Of a stretch of DNA of 64,000 nt, positions 23,685 to 35,712 are shown piece by piece (within the stretch, counting starts at the first letter, position 1; each line of letters opens with the position of its first letter). Below the pieces are notes generated by a model. The model was not told the origin of the DNA and ran no database searches. It was given only the letters and a program-made list of their open reading frames with translations. The position numbers were made by a program, and so were the translations under genes. This DNA is from Isoetes taiwanensis (Eukaryota; Streptophyta; Lycopodiopsida; Isoetales; Isoetaceae): the NCBI GenBank assembly GCA_021234155.1, contig JAJEKV010000028.1, forward strand, positions 16,310,469 through 16,374,468. The letters run 5' to 3'.

Positions 23685-24380
23685 CATGTTAACGTCAGTT
23701 TAATGTCATTTTTTGTCATCGTATTGTCACAATAAAGTTATCTTATTGTCATTTTATTGTCTATCATATTATCACTTCGAAGTCATCTTATTGTCACATT
23801 TTTGTCACCTTATTCTTGCCTTTTTGTCACATTTGAGGCATTTTATTAGTACACTGTTAATGCATTTGCATCATTTTTCTCTTCAAATTCTTTTTCACAG
23901 TTATTACATTTTATTGGCACACTATGGTCAAATTTATATCACTTCTTTGTCACTATTTTTCTCTCCAAATTCTTTCTCACAGTTGTTATATTTTATTCGC
24001 ACACTATGGTCAAATTTCTATCACTTCTATGTCACTATTTTTGTCATGATAAAGCCAATCTATTGTCATATTTTTAATGCATGGTTTTGTCAAAACTATG
24101 TCAGTCTATTGTCACATTTGTATCATTCAATGGCACATTATAGTCCGATTTATAACATTTGTTTGTCATTGCTTTTAAGTCAATCTATTGTCACATTCTT
24201 GGCAAATGATTTTGTCAAAACCATATCAATCTATTGACACATTATAATCATGTCTACATCATCTTTTTGTCATTTTCTTTTCTCACTATTATGTCATTCT
24301 ATTGTCATATTTATTGACATTTGGCTTTCACTAATTTTGTCACTGCTATTGTCATTTTTGTATCAGTTTTTTACACATTA
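23685..24380. repeat. GTCA-rich degenerate repeat tract
   Basis: About 700 bp of T-rich DNA has GTCA, mostly as TTGTCA or TGTCAC, recurring every 8-25 bases on the plus strand. Within it a longer unit (TTTATT(G/C)(G/C)CACACTATGGTCAAATTT) is repeated near 23910-23936 and 23990-24016. The open frames across it (23713-24237, 24250-24438) are compositional artefacts rich in S, H, F and L. Confidence 0.8.
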
Positions 24381-24683
24381 TTCTAGTGATAAACAAAGTT
24401 TCAATATATCATTCTTCTCTTGTAGTCCTTCCACTTGAAATGGGTCCCAGCAACCAATACGATTAGAGGATTTCTTTTTGGAGCAATAAGGGTACATTTT
24501 GAACCACATATCCTAACTGTAAGAACCAGTACCGTTTTGCAATGAGGCTATAAAACTCTACGATTATTGAGAATATTTCACTCTCTCTATAAGTTTTGGT
24601 AATTTTTGCAAAATATAAAGGCATTTTGGCAATTTCCCCGTAATTTTATTTGCCATTCAATTTCATGGGGCCATTTTCATAGT
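24381..24683. other. Intergenic DNA with one Mutator-like terminal motif
   Basis: No gene was recognised. Bases 24595-24640 read GGTAATTTTTGCAAAATATAAAGGCATTTTGGCAATTTCCCC in two parts, resembling one end of the Mutator-type elements at 19.2, 36.4 and 40.1 kb, but no partner end was found. Confidence 0.35.
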
Positions 24684-24950
24684 AATAAAGATAAAGATAA
24701 AGATAAGTTTTTATCGTCCACGAGAACCCTATCGGGTTATGGGACCCAAACAAAGAAAAGAGGGCATGAGCCCCCTACAGAAAAAAAGGCATAAGCCTAA
24801 ACAAAGCACAACATGGAGACAAAGCCCCGTAACAAAACGTGAAAGAAATAACAAAAAGAACTAACTAATAAGGCACTATACGTATCCCAGCCAAGGGTTC
24901 TCAGGCCAATGGTCGCGAATGATAGCCGTGCCCCCTCTGTACACTAGCTG
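24684..24950 (-). mobile_element. LINE-A 3' fragment with (ATCTTT)n tail
   Basis: On the minus strand the family signature GGGTCCCATAACCCGATAGG is followed by TCTCGTGGACGATAAAAAC and a (TTATCT)n tail at 24684-24706. It is a strongly 5'-truncated copy. The 5' extent (to about 24950) is approximate. Confidence 0.65.
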
Positions 24951-25295
24951 AAGTGATAAAGACAACTATCATGAGTTTTGTTTTGTATAAAATTAGCTAT
25001 TGTATATCACTTGATTTTCACGTTTGTGCATTTCTACGGAATTGCGATAGTGGTACGTTCTCCAACATGATATTTCTTGGAGTAAGGAGCTTGGCGAGCC
25101 CATTTCGCTGCCCACGCCCCAAGAAATGTCCTGCAAGGGAACATTCACCCTACATAATGAGATTGCTAAATTTGGATGGTTGTGATACATCATGTGACAA
25201 TTTCTTAACAATCTTATGTGGAGGTCACATGCAGAGTTTTTTCCGTCGCTTATTTCAGCTGCTTGGGTCAGCGCTAACTCAAGCACATCAGCGAC

Positions 25296-25543
25296 GTATT
25301 CACATGGCATGCAAAGGGTTTCAGCTGATTTAGGTTAATTTTGAATGTGATTTGGGTTAATTTTGAATGTGAATAGGCTTCTTTGAATCAGCGCTGATAA
25401 AAAACTAGATCAGCCAGGGGAAGTTTTATAGCTCAGCTCACGCAGGATAGCCGATGCGTGGATGAATCAGCCAGAGGTTTTCACCTAAGCATGGAATCAG
25501 CCACTTACATCTGCTGACTCAAAAAACAATCATGTGAATGACC
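25296..25543. mobile_element. Possible MITE related to 6296-6484
   Basis: The left GTATTCACATGGC and right CATGTGAATGACC form imperfect inverted ends. Upstream of the right end, ATCTGCTGACTCAA resembles ATCTGCTGGCCCAA at 6450. A GTGATTTGGGTTAATTTTGAAT repeat lies inside near 25330-25370. No target duplication was found. Confidence 0.3.
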
Positions 25544-25550
25544 TTTAGAA

Positions 25551-26425
25551 AGAGAAAAAGAGGAGGCCATTATCATTCATATATACCTTTTCTGTTTTTT
25601 TTCTATTTTGTTTGATGCAAAAAAAGGTCTACGCTTGACACCTGGAAAAAAAAAGCCGATGTTAGCATGTGACATCATGGTTCCCCCTTCCTTGCTTTGC
25701 AAGCAATTCTTGGTTTTATATGTTTTCTTTCTCTACAAGCAATTCCTCGGTAATCTGCACAAATTGCTTCATTTGCAAGAAACCGATAGTGTCTTCGAGT
25801 TCTTCCTCTGCAAGCAAGCCAGATCTGCCAGTACAACATTCAAACTATTTACATTCAAGCAAACCGAATCCTCAAGTGGCAGTCAGATGGAAGCTCAAAG
25901 TAACCTATGGCTATGGCAGAGTTATCGGCAATTTTTGGGTTTCCAATGAAGTCTCGCTCTGCCTTTCGAGCTTTGGCTATGGAAATATTGCTGGTCCAGG
26001 TCCTTCCCTCTTTAAATCGCACCTTAAAGAAAAGGAAAGAAAATAAGGAAAAGCAGGATTGAGACAACTGTATTATGGGCTGCAATGGCCTCGCCCACTC
26101 AGCCATGTATACTATCCTGATTTAGGGCTTCGTGGTTTGCGTCTGAAGACCTACTGTTAAGAGTTAAACTTATATCCAAAGCTGTTTGCTACAGAAAGGC
26201 ATGGAATCCGACCACCGTTTATGGCAATTTTTTTCATGAATTCAAAGCTTGATAGAGGCATGGGTTCTGCAGTTAAAAGCATGAAGGATTGCGTTGCCTA
26301 GAATTTTCCATCTCTCCCATCGCTGAACTTTCTTGAGCTATTGCCTTAGATTTCTTAAGCTTTTTTTCTCAGCTTCCCAAATCTCAACCATGAATACTTC
26401 TTCCCCAGTTTCCTTCTTACCTTAA
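25551..26425. other. Intergenic DNA
   Basis: No recognisable gene. Frames at 25608-26046 contain repeated (C)KQFL peptides (ASNSWFYMFSF / CKQFLVLYVFFLYKQFLGN), reflecting a local CAAGCAATTC repeat, not a known domain. Confidence 0.35.
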
Positions 26426-26429
26426 TTGC

Positions 26430-27145
26430 TTACTGGATAATCTAGATTCTAGAATTCCTTGATCTCGAGCTTCGAGAATGTTCAACTTGGATTATTTGCT
26501 TGCAATCTGTTGTCGAAACAGTCTGGCCAAATGCATTGCCTTGATTTTGTCAAAGGTACTAGTGTGCTAGTTGAAAAGCCAAACAAGAACTTTCCGTTTG
26601 TGGTTCTGTCAGAAACACTAGTTCTTGATTCTGTAAATGGGTGTTGGAGGGATGGTTCTAATCATTTGCCTCTCGGGATTTCATTAGATAAACTCATGAA
26701 GAATGTTGTAATCTGTGGAGGTCGCTTGTATGTTGCATCTTAAAACTTGCTAACAGGTTCGCTCAGATGCACTATGGACCTATTCCAAGATGATGGATGG
26801 AAAGAGTTAAGCCTGCCACATGAAGATATGGAAAGTTCATATTGGATTCTGGAACTCTATGGCTACATTTTTCTAGTGCAATTGGAATTTACTGAGTCAT
26901 TGCAGATATGGATGTTAGATCAGACATCTGATAAGTGGATGTCTACAGGGCATTTGCCTCAGAATACTTGAAGGAATTTTAGGGTCTTAGAAGTCCTCTT
27001 TAGATTCCTACGTTGGTCTTGGCGACCTCCTTATATTACGTCGATTGTCCAAGATTCTTGCCTTATGCTTGAAAAAATCCTGGGTTTGGTTACTGTATCA
27101 TCCTGATTTTGAGAGGTCTTATTTTGCATAAACAGTGCTCGACTT
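26430..27145 (+). pseudogene. F-box/kelch-type protein relic
   Basis: A broken plus-strand reading runs in two or three frames. Visible pieces are NPFVVLSETLV-like (NFPFVVLSETLVLDSVNGCW), VVICGGRLYVAS, DDGWKELSLP, WMLDQTSDKW and a final KKSWVWLLYHPDFERS. The order and motifs (W-x-x-L-P, GGRLYV) follow the C-terminal kelch part of plant F-box/kelch proteins, which act as substrate receptors of SCF ubiquitin ligases. Stops follow VAS at 26741-26743 and the QNT at 26971, and a frame change precedes the last piece. No F-box itself is seen. It is either a pseudogene or a captured fragment. Confidence 0.45.
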
Positions 27146-27499
27146 CGTCCCTACGTTTAGAACTATTGTCTGATATTGAAAGGCCAAACAATACTACTGC
27201 TGCAGAAATAGTAACTAGCACTATCTATGCTGGTTTGAAATATTTCAAAGAGTGATCAAGCAGGGAATCTGTATACATGATCTAGTGTGCACTTTTTGTG
27301 TCTCACAGTATGAATCGGGTTGGTTTTGGCATATGTCAACTGCCCAATATCCTTGGTTTAATATGCTTGAAAAATGTGATATCATATCTTTCAAGTGAAG
27401 TTCTCAACTTTGCCACCAAACTTTGATTACATTGTCACCAGACTTTGATTACATAGGAAATAGTTTCATTTAATATGGGATTAAACAAAGAACCGGATA

Positions 27500-27640
27500 T
27501 CCACTCTTTGGTTTTCCAGTAAGAAAAAGTGCTTGGATACCTATTGAAAGCTCATCCCGTACAGGGGCCTCACAACTGGTGGGGCGTACCTTTTCCATGA
27601 CATGGAATAAATAAAATCAATCAATCAATTTATTTAGATC
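27500..27640 (+). mobile_element. Retroelement 3' end with (AATC)n tail
   Basis: The segment ends TTCCATGACATGGAATAAATAAAATCAATC in two parts and then CAATCAATTTATTTA, a short AATC-type tail. The ATAAATAAA plus simple-repeat end resembles the 3' end of a LINE or SINE. The 5' limit is a guess. Confidence 0.35.
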
Positions 27641-27776
27641 GAGGAATCAAAAGCTATGGGATGATCATTCTACCAAATGAATCCATGCAGAAATATGGTA
27701 TCTCAATAAAAAAATATCCATGCAAGCAATCAACATATGAATATAGGTCAATATGAAAAGCTCTAATTTATCTATA

Positions 27777-27816
27777 CAAGAAATTTATCGCGGCGGCCGT
27801 GAACATTTCTCTTCCC
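27777..27816 (-). mobile_element. Helitron-like 3' end, GC-hairpin family, copy 1
   Basis: On the minus strand AAGAGAAATGTTC is followed by a decayed GCGGCGG hairpin, GATAAATTT and CTTG, with T next. The layout (palindrome, about 9 bases, CTTG/T) matches copies at 30592 and 36268. Sequence similarity between copies stops after CTTGTA. Confidence 0.5.
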
Positions 27817-28856
27817 TGACTTATTTTGCAAGGTCGGATTTGGATATCTTTTGAATGATGCAAAAGATATTCTTGGACTTAAATAAGGAGAATTTCTGTG
27901 GGAGGGTTGAAGACATGGGTTTTATTCGAGAATCATCTCCTCACGCATGCCATCATAGCTGATGAAAAACAAACTTATAGTCCAAACTTTCCTTATAACT
28001 AGGCTTGCCCAGCATTTGCGTTGTTAGCAAGTCATAATACCTGCACGTTATGTTGGGTTGATAAGTAGTATTTAAAAAATTAAAAAAGCAAATACTTGCC
28101 TTGAGAAGGTGTCTTTCTTGCACGTTGTTTTGCATACGTCGCAAAAAGAAATCCATGTTGCATTTCGAAGTAGGCCATCCAATTGTCAACAACACAACAT
28201 GGGAACATTTAGATTTATATGAACCTATAGCATATAAAATTGGTTTTGATTCTATCTTGCTTTAGTTATGAAACTACTAACTGCTAACTGTATGCTGATC
28301 GTAGCACCACAATCTTCTCGTAATTCAAAATAAGTACAAATTCAGTGAAGAATAAATAAATGCAGCCAATCTTGGCAAACTAGAAAACGGCATCACATAA
28401 AGCTCAATATATTCAGTGAGAATTTTCTATAGATACTCGAATACCAATGAAATTGATGTGAACACCCATAAACATGTATAGCATCCAGTTTAACAACCAG
28501 AGGCTCCAAAATATAAGCACATGTCCTTCGTCGCACAACCTGCAAATAGATGATGTTGCAAATAAATAGAAGCTGCATAGACACAATAAGAGACTGTCTT
28601 TTCATGTTTGCACAACCTCAAGGCCAGTGTAATAGATAAGTTATATGGCCCATTCAATTCTTACGGGCGCATGTGGCAATGATCCTTCACATGTTCATAC
28701 AGACTGATAATGTATAGGAAGATTTAGAGTAAAATTTAGGCTTGCAATCAGTTTCTTGATGCCTCCAAGCCTTCATAAGAATGATATGAATGTTTGGCAA
28801 ATGCCCGCATCCAATTTCTCATATACATAGAACACAATGCAATAAGATAAGTTGTT

Positions 28857-29126
28857 CTACGTGTGGCATAGAAAATCCAGCACAATCCATTTTATCGTTT
28901 CTGTCCAAGTGGAAAAGATATTCAAGTTCCTGACAGAGTTAAACCTCTCTGGAATAACAGCCCAGGCAAACAGATTAAGTTCAAAATTAGAATTCATATT
29001 CAATCCGTTATCCCCATTGAATGACGGATTGTCAATTGAAAATATTGAGTCACCTGGCTGGAACAAAGGCACTGCACGCTGACCATCAGCCATGTCACTA
29101 GCTGAATCATCAACTATATGCATCAT
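28857..29126 (-). pseudogene. Unidentified exon-like ORF fragment
   Basis: I do not recognise this. The minus frame has a balanced composition (MMHIVDDSASDMADGQ..., PLFQPGDSIFSIDNPS) and a final hydrophobic WIVLDFLCHT. Splice-like AG sites lie near 29155. It sits between two minus-strand Helitron-like ends and could be a captured gene piece. Confidence 0.25.
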
Positions 29127-29463
29127 ATTATTAATGATCTTCCACTACTCCCTTATCTGCATGCAAACAATTACGTTAAAGCCAAATAAAGCCAAATATG
29201 CAGATAACTTGCATAAGCCTTGCCTGGTATTCTGCAAGACCAGTGGTAAAAGAAAATTAGGAATATAAACTTGCTGCGTGCAAGCAAAAACTTGAAACCA
29301 TATTATTGTTCTCAAACAATAATACACCTTGATGGAAGCTGCATGACATTGACACAAGGAAAAACCATTCTCTATTTGTCACTTCATCCCCAGACGAAGT
29401 TATAGACCATCTATAATGCTTTGACGTGGTAAACAGAAGCAAAATGTTATGTGAAGTAGATGC

Positions 29464-29673
29464 TCACATGCATCTCATCACCAAGCTCCAACTTAACATG
29501 CACAGGCTATTATTGAATATTTTTAGTCCATCCTCCATGCTACCACATCTGAAGTACATATTCAAAAGAATATTTGAAATAAACAACTTTTCAATCCCCA
29601 ATCTGATAATTTTCACATGCAGCTGCTTGCCTCTCTTTAGATCTCTTCTTGACAATCGCTGCCCCATTTTCAT
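29464..29673 (-). pseudogene. PPR protein fragment
   Basis: The peptide GKQLHVKIIRLGIEKLFISN followed by LLNMYFRCGSMEDGLKIFN has the signature of plant PLS-class pentatricopeptide repeats (GKQLH, N-LL-MY-x-CG, A/G-x-x-x-F). These proteins bind organellar RNA, often for editing. Only about 1.5 repeats are present. It is open upstream (29670-29876) without further repeats and ends at 29464, so it is a fragment, possibly transported by the flanking Helitron-like element. Confidence 0.6.
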
Positions 29674-30591
29674 TCATTTTCGTTTTCCTTCTCATGTATT
29701 TTCGTGCTGCTTAGAGAAGACATAGGCTTGGCAACGAAAAGGCAGAATGACGAGAGGGCATATGCTTGGAGCAGAATAGAAAGACCGGGGTGCGCTGTGA
29801 ATGGCGACATTCTTGATTGATCGCTTCGCTCCATGGCACTATTGCAATATATCGTTTTTTGCAATGGAAGTCTCATCAGGTAGTCTTTTTAACTAAGATT
29901 ATTAGATCTAAGAATAGAAAGCAACAGTGTGCCTTCAACCTAAAAAACAGAATCGAAGTCTTCTGTATGAATAACTTAGCAGAAAGAGAAACCACAATAG
30001 ACAGACATACCTTCTTCGCCCTTGAATCCAACCCGGTAGTTAAAGGAAGCTATTTATGCATGTCACAACCCATTCCGAAGCTGCCAACTATTGCACAGAT
30101 GTCTCCGCAGCAGACGCAGATATCTGCTTCAACCTTATCCGTTATCCGGTTTGCCTGTCGATAATTCCGTGGTCGCGGTTTACCTGTCGCTAATTCCGTG
30201 GTCGTGACGAAGAAGCAGGCCCCTAGCTTTTGCGGGACCAAAGATTCCTCCCGCTAATAATTATATATGTTAAGATATGATTAGGGGGCATGTTGTTTAG
30301 TCCAAATATGAAGGATCATCTAACCATGTCAAGCAGTCCACATATGAATATGGATCTAGAGAAGAAGCTCTATATGCTTAAGGGTCGTTGTTTAGTGATA
30401 TATAGCCTAAAACTTCAATCTTCTAGCATGCATTTCTTGCAAACAATCTTCTGGATATTGTTAGAAGTTCTAAAATTGTATTGCACATAGGGGCTTGAGG
30501 ATCAATGTAAAATTTGTTTGTTTCAACGAAATAATTATGGACTTTAAAGTTAGACATCCCTTTTTTTTGTTATGCATTTCATCTACATATA

Positions 30592-30640
30592 CAAGAAACT
30601 TATCGCGGCGGCCAAGGCCGCCGCGAACATTTCTCTTCTT
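30592..30640 (-). mobile_element. Helitron-like 3' end, GC-hairpin family, copy 2
   Basis: A perfect 22-base palindrome (GCGGCGGCC/GGCCGCCGC core, 30604-30625) is followed on the minus strand by ATAAGTTT and CTTG ending at 30592, with T next. It shares AGAGAAATGTTC before the palindrome with copy 1. Confidence 0.55.
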
Positions 30641-30966
30641 CAACCCCCTGCTAAAGGTTCACTTGGCCAGACGGGAAGAAGTAATGGTTCACTTGGCTAT
30701 GCCCACTCTTCTATAAGTTAAGCCATGAATTGTTGCTGAGAAATAAAGAAATAAGTTATCCTAAATAGCCACAAACATACTAAAGAAAACACCACCATTG
30801 CCAAATGAATTTCCAAAGAAAGGGCTTCATATCAAGGAATGGCACATAAAGTATGCTACGAATGAAAAGCCCACAACGATGTGTGAATTTGTTCACTCTA
30901 TAGTTACATGGCCTGATTTGGTTCTCCAAGAGATGAGCACCCATACTAAGGTTAGTTGTCATGAGC

Positions 30967-31076
30967 ACCACCTCTTTTTGCGACCAGTAAGCTTGGCCTT
31001 TCATAGAGGACCTTATTGCATACCACCTTTTTTTGCAGCCATTAAACTTGGCCTTTCATAGAGGACCTTATCACGT
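30967..31076. repeat. 55-bp tandem duplication
   Basis: Units starting ACCACC at 30967 and 31022 share AAGCTTGGCCTTTCATAGAG-type sequence (CTTGGCCTTTCATAGAGGAC) with a few differences. Confidence 0.8.
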
Positions 31077-32780
31077 ACAATGTTCTCAGGAAGAAATTAT
31101 CGATAAGTCTACATGAAGATGCAAATGAAAACTGAAACTTTTGAACAAAATACCGTGTAACTATTTTAGGAACATCACTAGAAAGCAACACGTTGACAGT
31201 TCATCGAGTATGAAACTTTCAACGACATGAAGATAAACTAAAAATGCATAAAGAGAAAACAAAGCAAAAATCCTGTTTCCCAATAGGTTTTGCATGGCAG
31301 TAGTGCATGATGCTTTTTCAACTACTTGAGAAACAATATCTCAAAGTGCTTATGAAGAATGTTATGCTTTTTTCTAACAAAGGCTATTCTATTCTACAAA
31401 GTTTCAATTAAAAAATAACTGGATTGCATTGTTGCAAGGTGCACCTAGTTTCTATGTGCTGCCAATTGCAGGCCTTTAATGGCCATTTTAATAGAATAAA
31501 GATAAATCAATGCTGTAATGTTAATCTTAGGAAAGGAATATTCATGGCAAATTTAGAACGTTAAATAGGTGGTAGGTTGGTAGAAAACTTATTCAGCCTG
31601 CATTTTGTTGCCTCAAAATCATGATGAACATATGCAACCTTGAACTAGCTGCTTGCTCTCTGCCTGCAAACCATGACTTAAAGGGATCCTATTCTATGCA
31701 TAACCAAACTCTCTCTCAAATCGATAGCTAGAAAATCAATATATAGTTCGTGTTTAAATCCTCTGGCAAGGACAAACCAGAATGATTGATGTCACCTGCA
31801 TCCATTGTGAGCAAAACATTCTGGAGTTACAGGACAACATAGGAATGCAAAACTGCCAATAAAATGTTAAAGTTGATACTTGCAAGCGAGGAGATTGGTG
31901 CTTACAACTCCATCACCTCCATTCGTATACTCAATGCATACAACAAATTGTTGCAACTCCCTCCGAATTGTTGCAACTGCCTCTGTATCAGTTGCAAATG
32001 CATAAGAAAAAGTATTTTAAATGTGCTTCACAAAATCTAGCTCTCACAAGGTGGATATTTTTTCATTTATAAGCACGATCCAAGGGTCTTCCAGCAACCA
32101 CCTCAGGGCCACCACCATGCATCTTCAGGCTCTTACTGTGCCAACAATAACTGAACACTGCAGATTCAACCCATTATCAATTCCCCAATCTCTTGAGGTG
32201 ACCAAGCATTATTTTTGCAAAGGTATATTCTCCATCCTTATCAGTTGTGCAAAGACGGTTGAAAAAGCCTCTATCCAACTGTGTTCAATGACAAAAAATG
32301 CATGCATCTATGGCAGCTACAGAAGGTCATTACCTGCATACCAATAATATCCCAAGTAGGATCCAAGTATTGTTGAAGGAAGCATAGACAACAAAATCTC
32401 AAGGCAACTTCAGAAAGGGAAATCTAACAAAATCAACTTCTCTATGGCAAAAGCTAACCTATAAAATTGGCCAGATGCTACCAAGTTATAGATTTCTCTT
32501 TCATAATAATCTGCTCATCCGTATTAATTCGGCATGGGACACTACATCAGGGCTTCGTATAAAGAGCAGCATACTCTGGATATTCGTGGCTTCTTTTCTT
32601 TTATGGGCAAAAGATGGATTCATACAAATGAACAGCACACCTAATATTTTGTTGTTTGCCAATTTGTCACCAAATTGCACCTTCCCTTTGTTGACACATG
32701 TTAAAAGACGAAAGTCAACATTCAGATGTGAGCCTTACCGCTTAGTTTTAACATTGTGAACACAAAGCCCGCCATGAAGA
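31077..32780. other. AT-rich intergenic DNA
   Basis: I read both strands and see no recognisable gene, element end or RNA gene. Confidence 0.4.
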
Positions 32781-32839
32781 AGACCATTGAGACAGGCTAT
32801 CCGTAAGTCTTTGCCAGACATGAAAAGAGTAGCAAATAA

Positions 32840-33803
32840 TTGGTACATCCTCCTAATGTTATACCAAATGATACGAGAGTTCATGAGGGAACTAGCTTAT
32901 ATGGGCATTCAAGCACCTCTCATGCCCCGAGAGAGAGTTCTTCTAGGGTCCCCGATCATGCTCCTCACCGGACATTTCTCATTGCCTTCTTCGGAAAACT
33001 AAGATCTGAAAACACTCCCATATCTCAATCTAAAGAAGATTTAGATAGCGATAATGTGGTTAAAGAAGCTCATCGGTTATCATATGAGCATGACGAGCTT
33101 CATCTCGTGCACCAAAGATTCCAACATGTCCGTTGAAAAGATCTCGTCATGAGGACCGTCCGAGAAAAGGAAAATCGAAATCGAAATCTGCTTATTAATC
33201 TCAAACATAGGGTACAACAAGTTGCTGATTCGTGACATTTGGATACAAAAAGTACCAAGGCCCCACTACGATACCATCTAAAGCCACGTCCTTGGATTCC
33301 AGAAAAGTGGAACCTTTGCCTGGAGGGACAACATGTAGTAACCAGGATGCTACCAGCAATTCACGGGGTTCTCATAATCTATGGTATCTGAATCTTTGGC
33401 TTCATTGTCCCTTTATGACTTTGAGAATAATACCGTCTGCCATGAAACATCTATTGAAGTACCTGATGACATGGGCTGCAACTACTCTTGCATTACAGAA
33501 GAGGTTAGAACTAAGGGGCGACATGGCTACACCGATGGGCCAGAGAAGAGATTATCCTGCAATAAAAAGATGTATGCACACCAGGCCAACCGTGGTCAGC
33601 ATGGACAACTTAGAGCCAGTACAGGAAAGCTTGATAGAACTCATGAGTTAATAAATGACACTTGCAGGATATTGGATGAAACGAACTGGGATCCTGGAGG
33701 CCCTTGCAAGTTTGCAAACTATTCTGCAAAAATAAAAAATGGCAAAGTAGCTCTTTCATTAATCTTTGAAGTTACTACTGTACCGGTAATGTCTCCCAGA
33801 TGA
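32840..33803 (+). pseudogene. Unidentified degraded coding relic
   Basis: Three overlapping plus-strand frames (32840-33136, 33232-33651, 33381-33803) have protein-like composition, e.g. KEAHRLSYEHDELHLVHQRF and VCHETSIEVPDDMGCNYSC. Stops separate them. I do not recognise the family; it may be transposon-derived. Confidence 0.3.
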
Positions 33804-34834
33804 TTTCATCAGTCAAGCTCTCTTCATCAGCAGGCATAAGGCCCTGCACATCCTGCATCGGACAACAAAAGGAGAAAGCAAAGTAAGCGAAGGTCAAGAA
33901 TGCAAGAAACATCTAAATGCAACTTGCCCCGTTGCCAAGAAAGCTGCAATAAATTGATTATGCTGGAACCTGCTCTAAATAAACATGCCGCCAAAAATGC
34001 TGAAACCCTCTAAAGCCCTGTTTCTTCGAGGCCTTCAACTCCTGGCAGAGCAATAGCTGTTGCCACCAAGAATGACATAGAAAAGAAAGCCGATTTTACA
34101 GCTTAGACCCATTTCGCTGCCTTGTTGTTATGGCAGAAAAATGATGAACTTTTATACCCCAATATGCCCTGCTCTCTCTGAGCTACACAAAACCCAAAAA
34201 GGGCCAAATGCATTACAAATGAAGAATAAGAAGCACGAAGAAGCTATGGCCGGAATTGGGGCGGAAGCAGAAAGAAGCCCGATTGCCCTATTGCCGAAAC
34301 TGGGCCGGAAGCAATGGCCGGATTGGTTGCAGAGGAAGAAAGGTACGTCACTCTCCCCCCGCCCCCTCCTTTTTTTTTCAAAGATACGTGTCTCTCCCAG
34401 GTTTTTCTCAGATACGTGTCGCCCTCAAATTATTTGCTGGGGAAAAAATATTAGCATCCACGTGTCGCCCCCAAAATTTTTGCTGGCGAAAAAATATTAG
34501 AATCAAACAGAAATTGCATTTGCTTTATATATGTAGTGATAGTGATAATAGAATGAATATGGGTTCAATAGATTGTCAAATCGAATTACCATGACTATAC
34601 GTTAAACATCCTGCTTTTTCTAATGCGTTGCACCTACATATAAATTATGCCTGAGTAGGTTTCCCAACTCAAATTCAGGACGGCCTAATGGCATTTTTTT
34701 TGGGGGAAAAAACTCCCATCCGTCGGATTCGCATTCTTGCGACGTGTTGTTGGGAGGCCTGTGAGGATTTCTATTTTAAGTTCTGGTTCCAGTGATTTCC
34801 TCACTTATTTTTAAGAGCTTGGTCGGGAAGGTGT

Positions 34835-35093
34835 AGATAACGCCCTAGCCTGAGGGTGTTACGGGAAAAAAAAAATTGAGGGCCATCAAAATGACGAGGG
34901 TGTGTGCGCAGCGCACGCCCGAGCCATTTTGATGGCTCGAAATTTTTTTTTGAAGTAACACCCGAGGGCCAGGGCGTCATCGCCCTTAACACACTGCCCC
35001 TGCGCGCACGCCCGAGCCATTTTGATGGCTCAAAATTTTTTTTTGAAGTAACACCCGAGGGCCAGGACGTCATCGCCCTTAACACACTGCCCC
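34835..35093. repeat. Fold-back element with tandemly duplicated right arm
   Basis: The left arm reads ATAACGCCCTAGCCTGAGGG then TGTTACGGG, poly-A and GGCCATCAAAATGACGAGGG. The right arm is its inverse: CCATTTTGATGGCTC, poly-T, GTAACACCCGAGGGCCAGGG, CGTCATCG. The right arm is present twice with a 93-bp period (34911-35003 and 35004-35093), differing at only a few sites. Confidence 0.75.
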
Positions 35094-35179
35094 GAGAGTT
35101 TTGGGCCATCCGATCACCATCAAAATCGATCAAAAACGATCAAAATCGTCCATTCGATGACATCCGAGTAACATCCTAG

Positions 35180-35454
35180 GATGTTATGAAGTAGCACACT
35201 TGTAGCGAATCTTCCTGCTAATCATGCACAGGGCGTTCTACCCTGCTTGCCACGTGTACGCCCTGACTTTTTGTTGGGAATCAATGGCTTTGCTAGACGG
35301 CCCTTGTTTTTTTTACTGTGTTAACAAAATAGTGAGTATGTGAGAGCAGAGAAGCGAGTAGGCGAGATCATTTCAAGTTACTATGCGAAGTAAAGAAACT
35401 TAATGCTTTAAATTGATGTCACTTTAAATTGATGGCACCTAGCTGTGAAGAGGT
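35180..35454. other. Intergenic DNA
   Basis: Nothing was recognised in this stretch. Confidence 0.35.
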
Positions 35455-35712
35455 TACGGTTCGGGGGCGTTTGTTGAAGTTCTGTTTGTTGGAGGTATGC
35501 TTGTTGCTTTTTGCAGCAGCATAGCTTTTTGGATCTGTGGTCATCATGGCAACGGTTTTTCCCCAGTGGGGTTTTTTAATCCGGGCCATGGTGCTCACGG
35601 GCTTCGGCCCATGCAATGTATTTTTGTTTTCTTTGTACTTGTGGTCGCATGTCCTTCGTGACGCTGCCTTTGTGGTGTGACGTAAAAATATACTTCCTTC
35701 CTTCCTTCCTTC
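35455..35712 (+). mobile_element. LINE-A-like 3' fragment with (TTCC)n tail
   Basis: CGGTTTTTCCCCAGTGGGG followed by TTTTTTAATCCGGG matches the LINE-A 3' untranslated region at 49020-49085 (minus). It ends GACGTAAAAATATACTTCC and a (TTCC)n run at 35693-35711. It is a short 5'-truncated copy. Confidence 0.6.

Noticed and set aside
23713-24438. 174- and 62-codon plus-strand frames rich in His, Ser, Phe
   Set aside because: They come from the GTCA-rich T-rich tract and have no protein-like pattern beyond composition.
34801-35180. Repeated open frames on both strands
   Set aside because: They are produced by the inverted and tandem repeat at 34835-35093; the repeat itself is the feature.
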